DNA of 33,814 nt from assembly GCA_044344935.1 (NCBI GenBank), contig JBIJCA010000009.1, forward strand, positions 1-33,814, read 5' to 3'. How positions within the stretch are numbered: the stretch's first letter is position 1; the number at the start of each line of letters is the position of its first letter. Below, piece after piece: positions 32,844 to 33,814 of the stretch. Both the position numbers and the translations under genes were made by a program. The stretch is from Aquimonas sp044344935 (GTDB taxonomy: Bacteria > Pseudomonadota > Gammaproteobacteria > Xanthomonadales > Xanthomonadaceae). The notes under the pieces were generated by a model. The model was not told where the DNA came from. It worked only from the letters and a program-made list of their open reading frames with translations, and ran no database searches.

Positions 32844-33814
32844 ATGCCTGAAGCGATCAATCCCAAGACTGCGTATCTTCTCGTCCTGCTGTTGATCTTC
32901 GCTCTGCCGTGGCTGTTCTGGCGCTTGGCCCGCACGGACGACGTTGCGCCCTTGCCGGTCGTGCAGATTGTGGCCGGCATCCTGCTGGGGCCGGGCATCG
33001 CCGGCGCGCTGTTCCCCGAAGCGCACGACGCGCTGTTCACGCCCACGGTCGTCGACAACCTCAACGGCATCGGGTTCTGGGCGGTGATCGTGTTCCTGTG
33101 GCTGGCCGGCATCGAGCTGGACCTCAAGAAGGCGTGGGTCGGCCGCCGCGAAACCGCCGTCACCGCGGGGCTGGCGCTGCTCCTGCCGCTGCTGTTGGGC
33201 GCTGTGACTGCGCACTTCCTGCTGCTCTGGCAGCCGGGCCTGATCGGCCCGAAGGCGTCGGAGTGGCAGTTCGTCGCCGGCGTCGGCATGGGCTGCGCCG
33301 TGACGGCGCTGCCGATCCTGATGCTGCTGATGGAGAAGCTCGGCATTCTGCGCACGCCGCTCGGTCAGCGCGTGCTGCGCTATGCCAGCCTGGACGACAT
33401 CGCGATCTGGGTGGTGCTGGCCCTGATCCTGGTCGATGCCGATCGGCTGCTGCACCAGCTGGGCTTCCTGATGACCTTCGCGGTGCTCGCACCCTGGGTG
33501 CGCCGCGGCCTGCGCAGGGTCGGCGATGTCGATCGCTGGGCGCTGGGCCTGGTCTGGCTGCTGGCCTGTGCGCTGGCCTCCGATGCCGCGGGTCTGCACT
33601 TCATGGTCGGCGCCTTCCTGGCAGGTGTGATCATCGACCGCGAGTGGTTCAAGGAGGAGCACTACGACCTGGTGCGCCACCACGTGCTGCTGCTGATGAT
33701 GCCGGTGTTCTTTCTGTCCACGGGCCTGCGCACCGAGTGGGACGCCGGTGGCGCGACCGTGTTCATCGTCGCCGCCGCACTGCTGGCCGCTTCGGTGGCA
33801 GGCCAACTGGCGGG
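32844..33814 (+). CDS. CPA2 family cation:proton antiporter, N-terminal part (runs off the end)
   Basis: The frame is open from ATG 32844 to the end of the window (323 codons seen, no stop). It encodes about nine membrane helices. The first part has VAPLPVVQIVAGILLGPGIAG, characteristic of the Kef/NhaS-type CPA2 family. FLWLAGIELDLKKAW follows, then ASLDDIAIWVVLAL with the paired Asp of the ion-binding site, and LHFMVGAFLAGVIID with the usual conserved Gly/Ala pattern. Expected role: exchange of Na+ or K+ for H+ across the inner membrane. Whether a TrkA-N regulatory domain follows is not visible. The ribosome-binding site is weak. The opposite strand also has a long open frame here, which has no membrane or domain pattern. 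Confidence 0.88.
   Translation, partial: MPEAINPKTAYLLVLLLIFALPWLFWRLARTDDVAPLPVVQIVAGILLGPGIAGALFPEAHDALFTPTVVDNLNGIGFWAVIVFLWLAGIELDLKKAWVGRRETAVTAGLALLLPLLLGAVTAHFLLLWQPGLIGPKASEWQFVAGVGMGCAVTALPILMLLMEKLGILRTPLGQRVLRYASLDDIAIWVVLALILVDADRLLHQLGFLMTFAVLAPWVRRGLRRVGDVDRWALGLVWLLACALASDAAGLHFMVGAFLAGVIIDREWFKEEHYDLVRHHVLLLMMPVFFLSTGLRTEWDAGGATVFIVAAALLAASVAGQLA

Noticed and set aside
32673..33806. 377-codon minus-strand frame at the window end
   Set aside because: Gln/Arg/His-rich shadow; the plus strand encodes regular membrane helices with CPA2 motifs.

Overview
The window is GC-rich (roughly two thirds G+C) bacterial chromosome. Gene content and protein style point to a gammaproteobacterium of the Xanthomonadales/Lysobacterales type: RppH, BFD ferredoxin, bacterioferritin, ZapE, GlmU, an elongator tRNA-Met of gammaproteobacterial type, many secreted lipoproteins and peptidases, and a secreted protein with a C-terminal 'GFE' tail. 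There is no phage, transposase, CRISPR array or obvious genomic island. The assignment is inference from gene content, not a phylogenetic result.

Layout. 1-1979: end of an ABC transporter ATPase, its FtsX/MacB-type permease and a DUF3299 periplasmic protein, a plausible metal-related export operon. 2013-6052 (minus): a large membrane-anchored PAS/GAF/GGDEF/EAL cyclic-di-GMP protein whose reading frame breaks inside the EAL domain. 6142-7824: M28 lipoprotein peptidase. 7817-8163: an inverted-repeat-bounded, MITE/REP-like intergenic element with telomere-like GGGATTA heptads. It lies exactly between the convergent stops of the peptidase and glmU. 8168-10778 (minus): glmU and a LytS-type histidine kinase with a degenerate ATP site. 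10963-13394: membrane-anchored cytochrome c and an ExeM/NucH-type nuclease lipoprotein. 13460-16631: alpha/beta hydrolase, zapE and a polytopic membrane protein, joined by two 4-nt GTGA stop/start overlaps. 16640-18909 (minus): a decayed Na/Pi-cotransporter gene downstream of a GNAT acetyltransferase. 19114-21021: a LuxR-type regulator with a receiver-like but acid-pocket-less N-terminus, then a PQQ-type sugar dehydrogenase. 21351-24051: a coupled pair, a one-helix membrane coiled-coil protein (DUF6384-like) and a coiled-coil protein with a Gly-rich tail. 24092-24279 (minus): tRNA-Met with its own promoter and terminator. 24455-26202: rppH, bfd (strong promoter with a Fur-like site) and bfr. 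26544-29426: M16 peptidase lipoprotein, ending in a 19-bp bidirectional terminator. 29594-31987 (minus): a secreted protein of about 14 beta-propeller-like repeats. 32258-32497: a DUF4156-type lipoprotein remnant with a nonsense codon. 32844 to the end: the start of a CPA2 cation:proton antiporter.

Functional themes are envelope and periplasm (peptidases, nuclease, lipoproteins, peptidoglycan/LPS precursor synthesis by GlmU), iron storage and release (Bfr/Bfd), and signalling. Three genes are broken by indels or nonsense codons (c-di-GMP enzyme, Na/Pi transporter, DUF4156 lipoprotein). This suggests gene decay or assembly error and should be checked in reads. The best candidates for something undescribed are the DUF6384-like/Gly-tail pair, the boundary-fitting repeat element, and the two signalling proteins that have lost canonical catalytic or phospho-acceptor residues.
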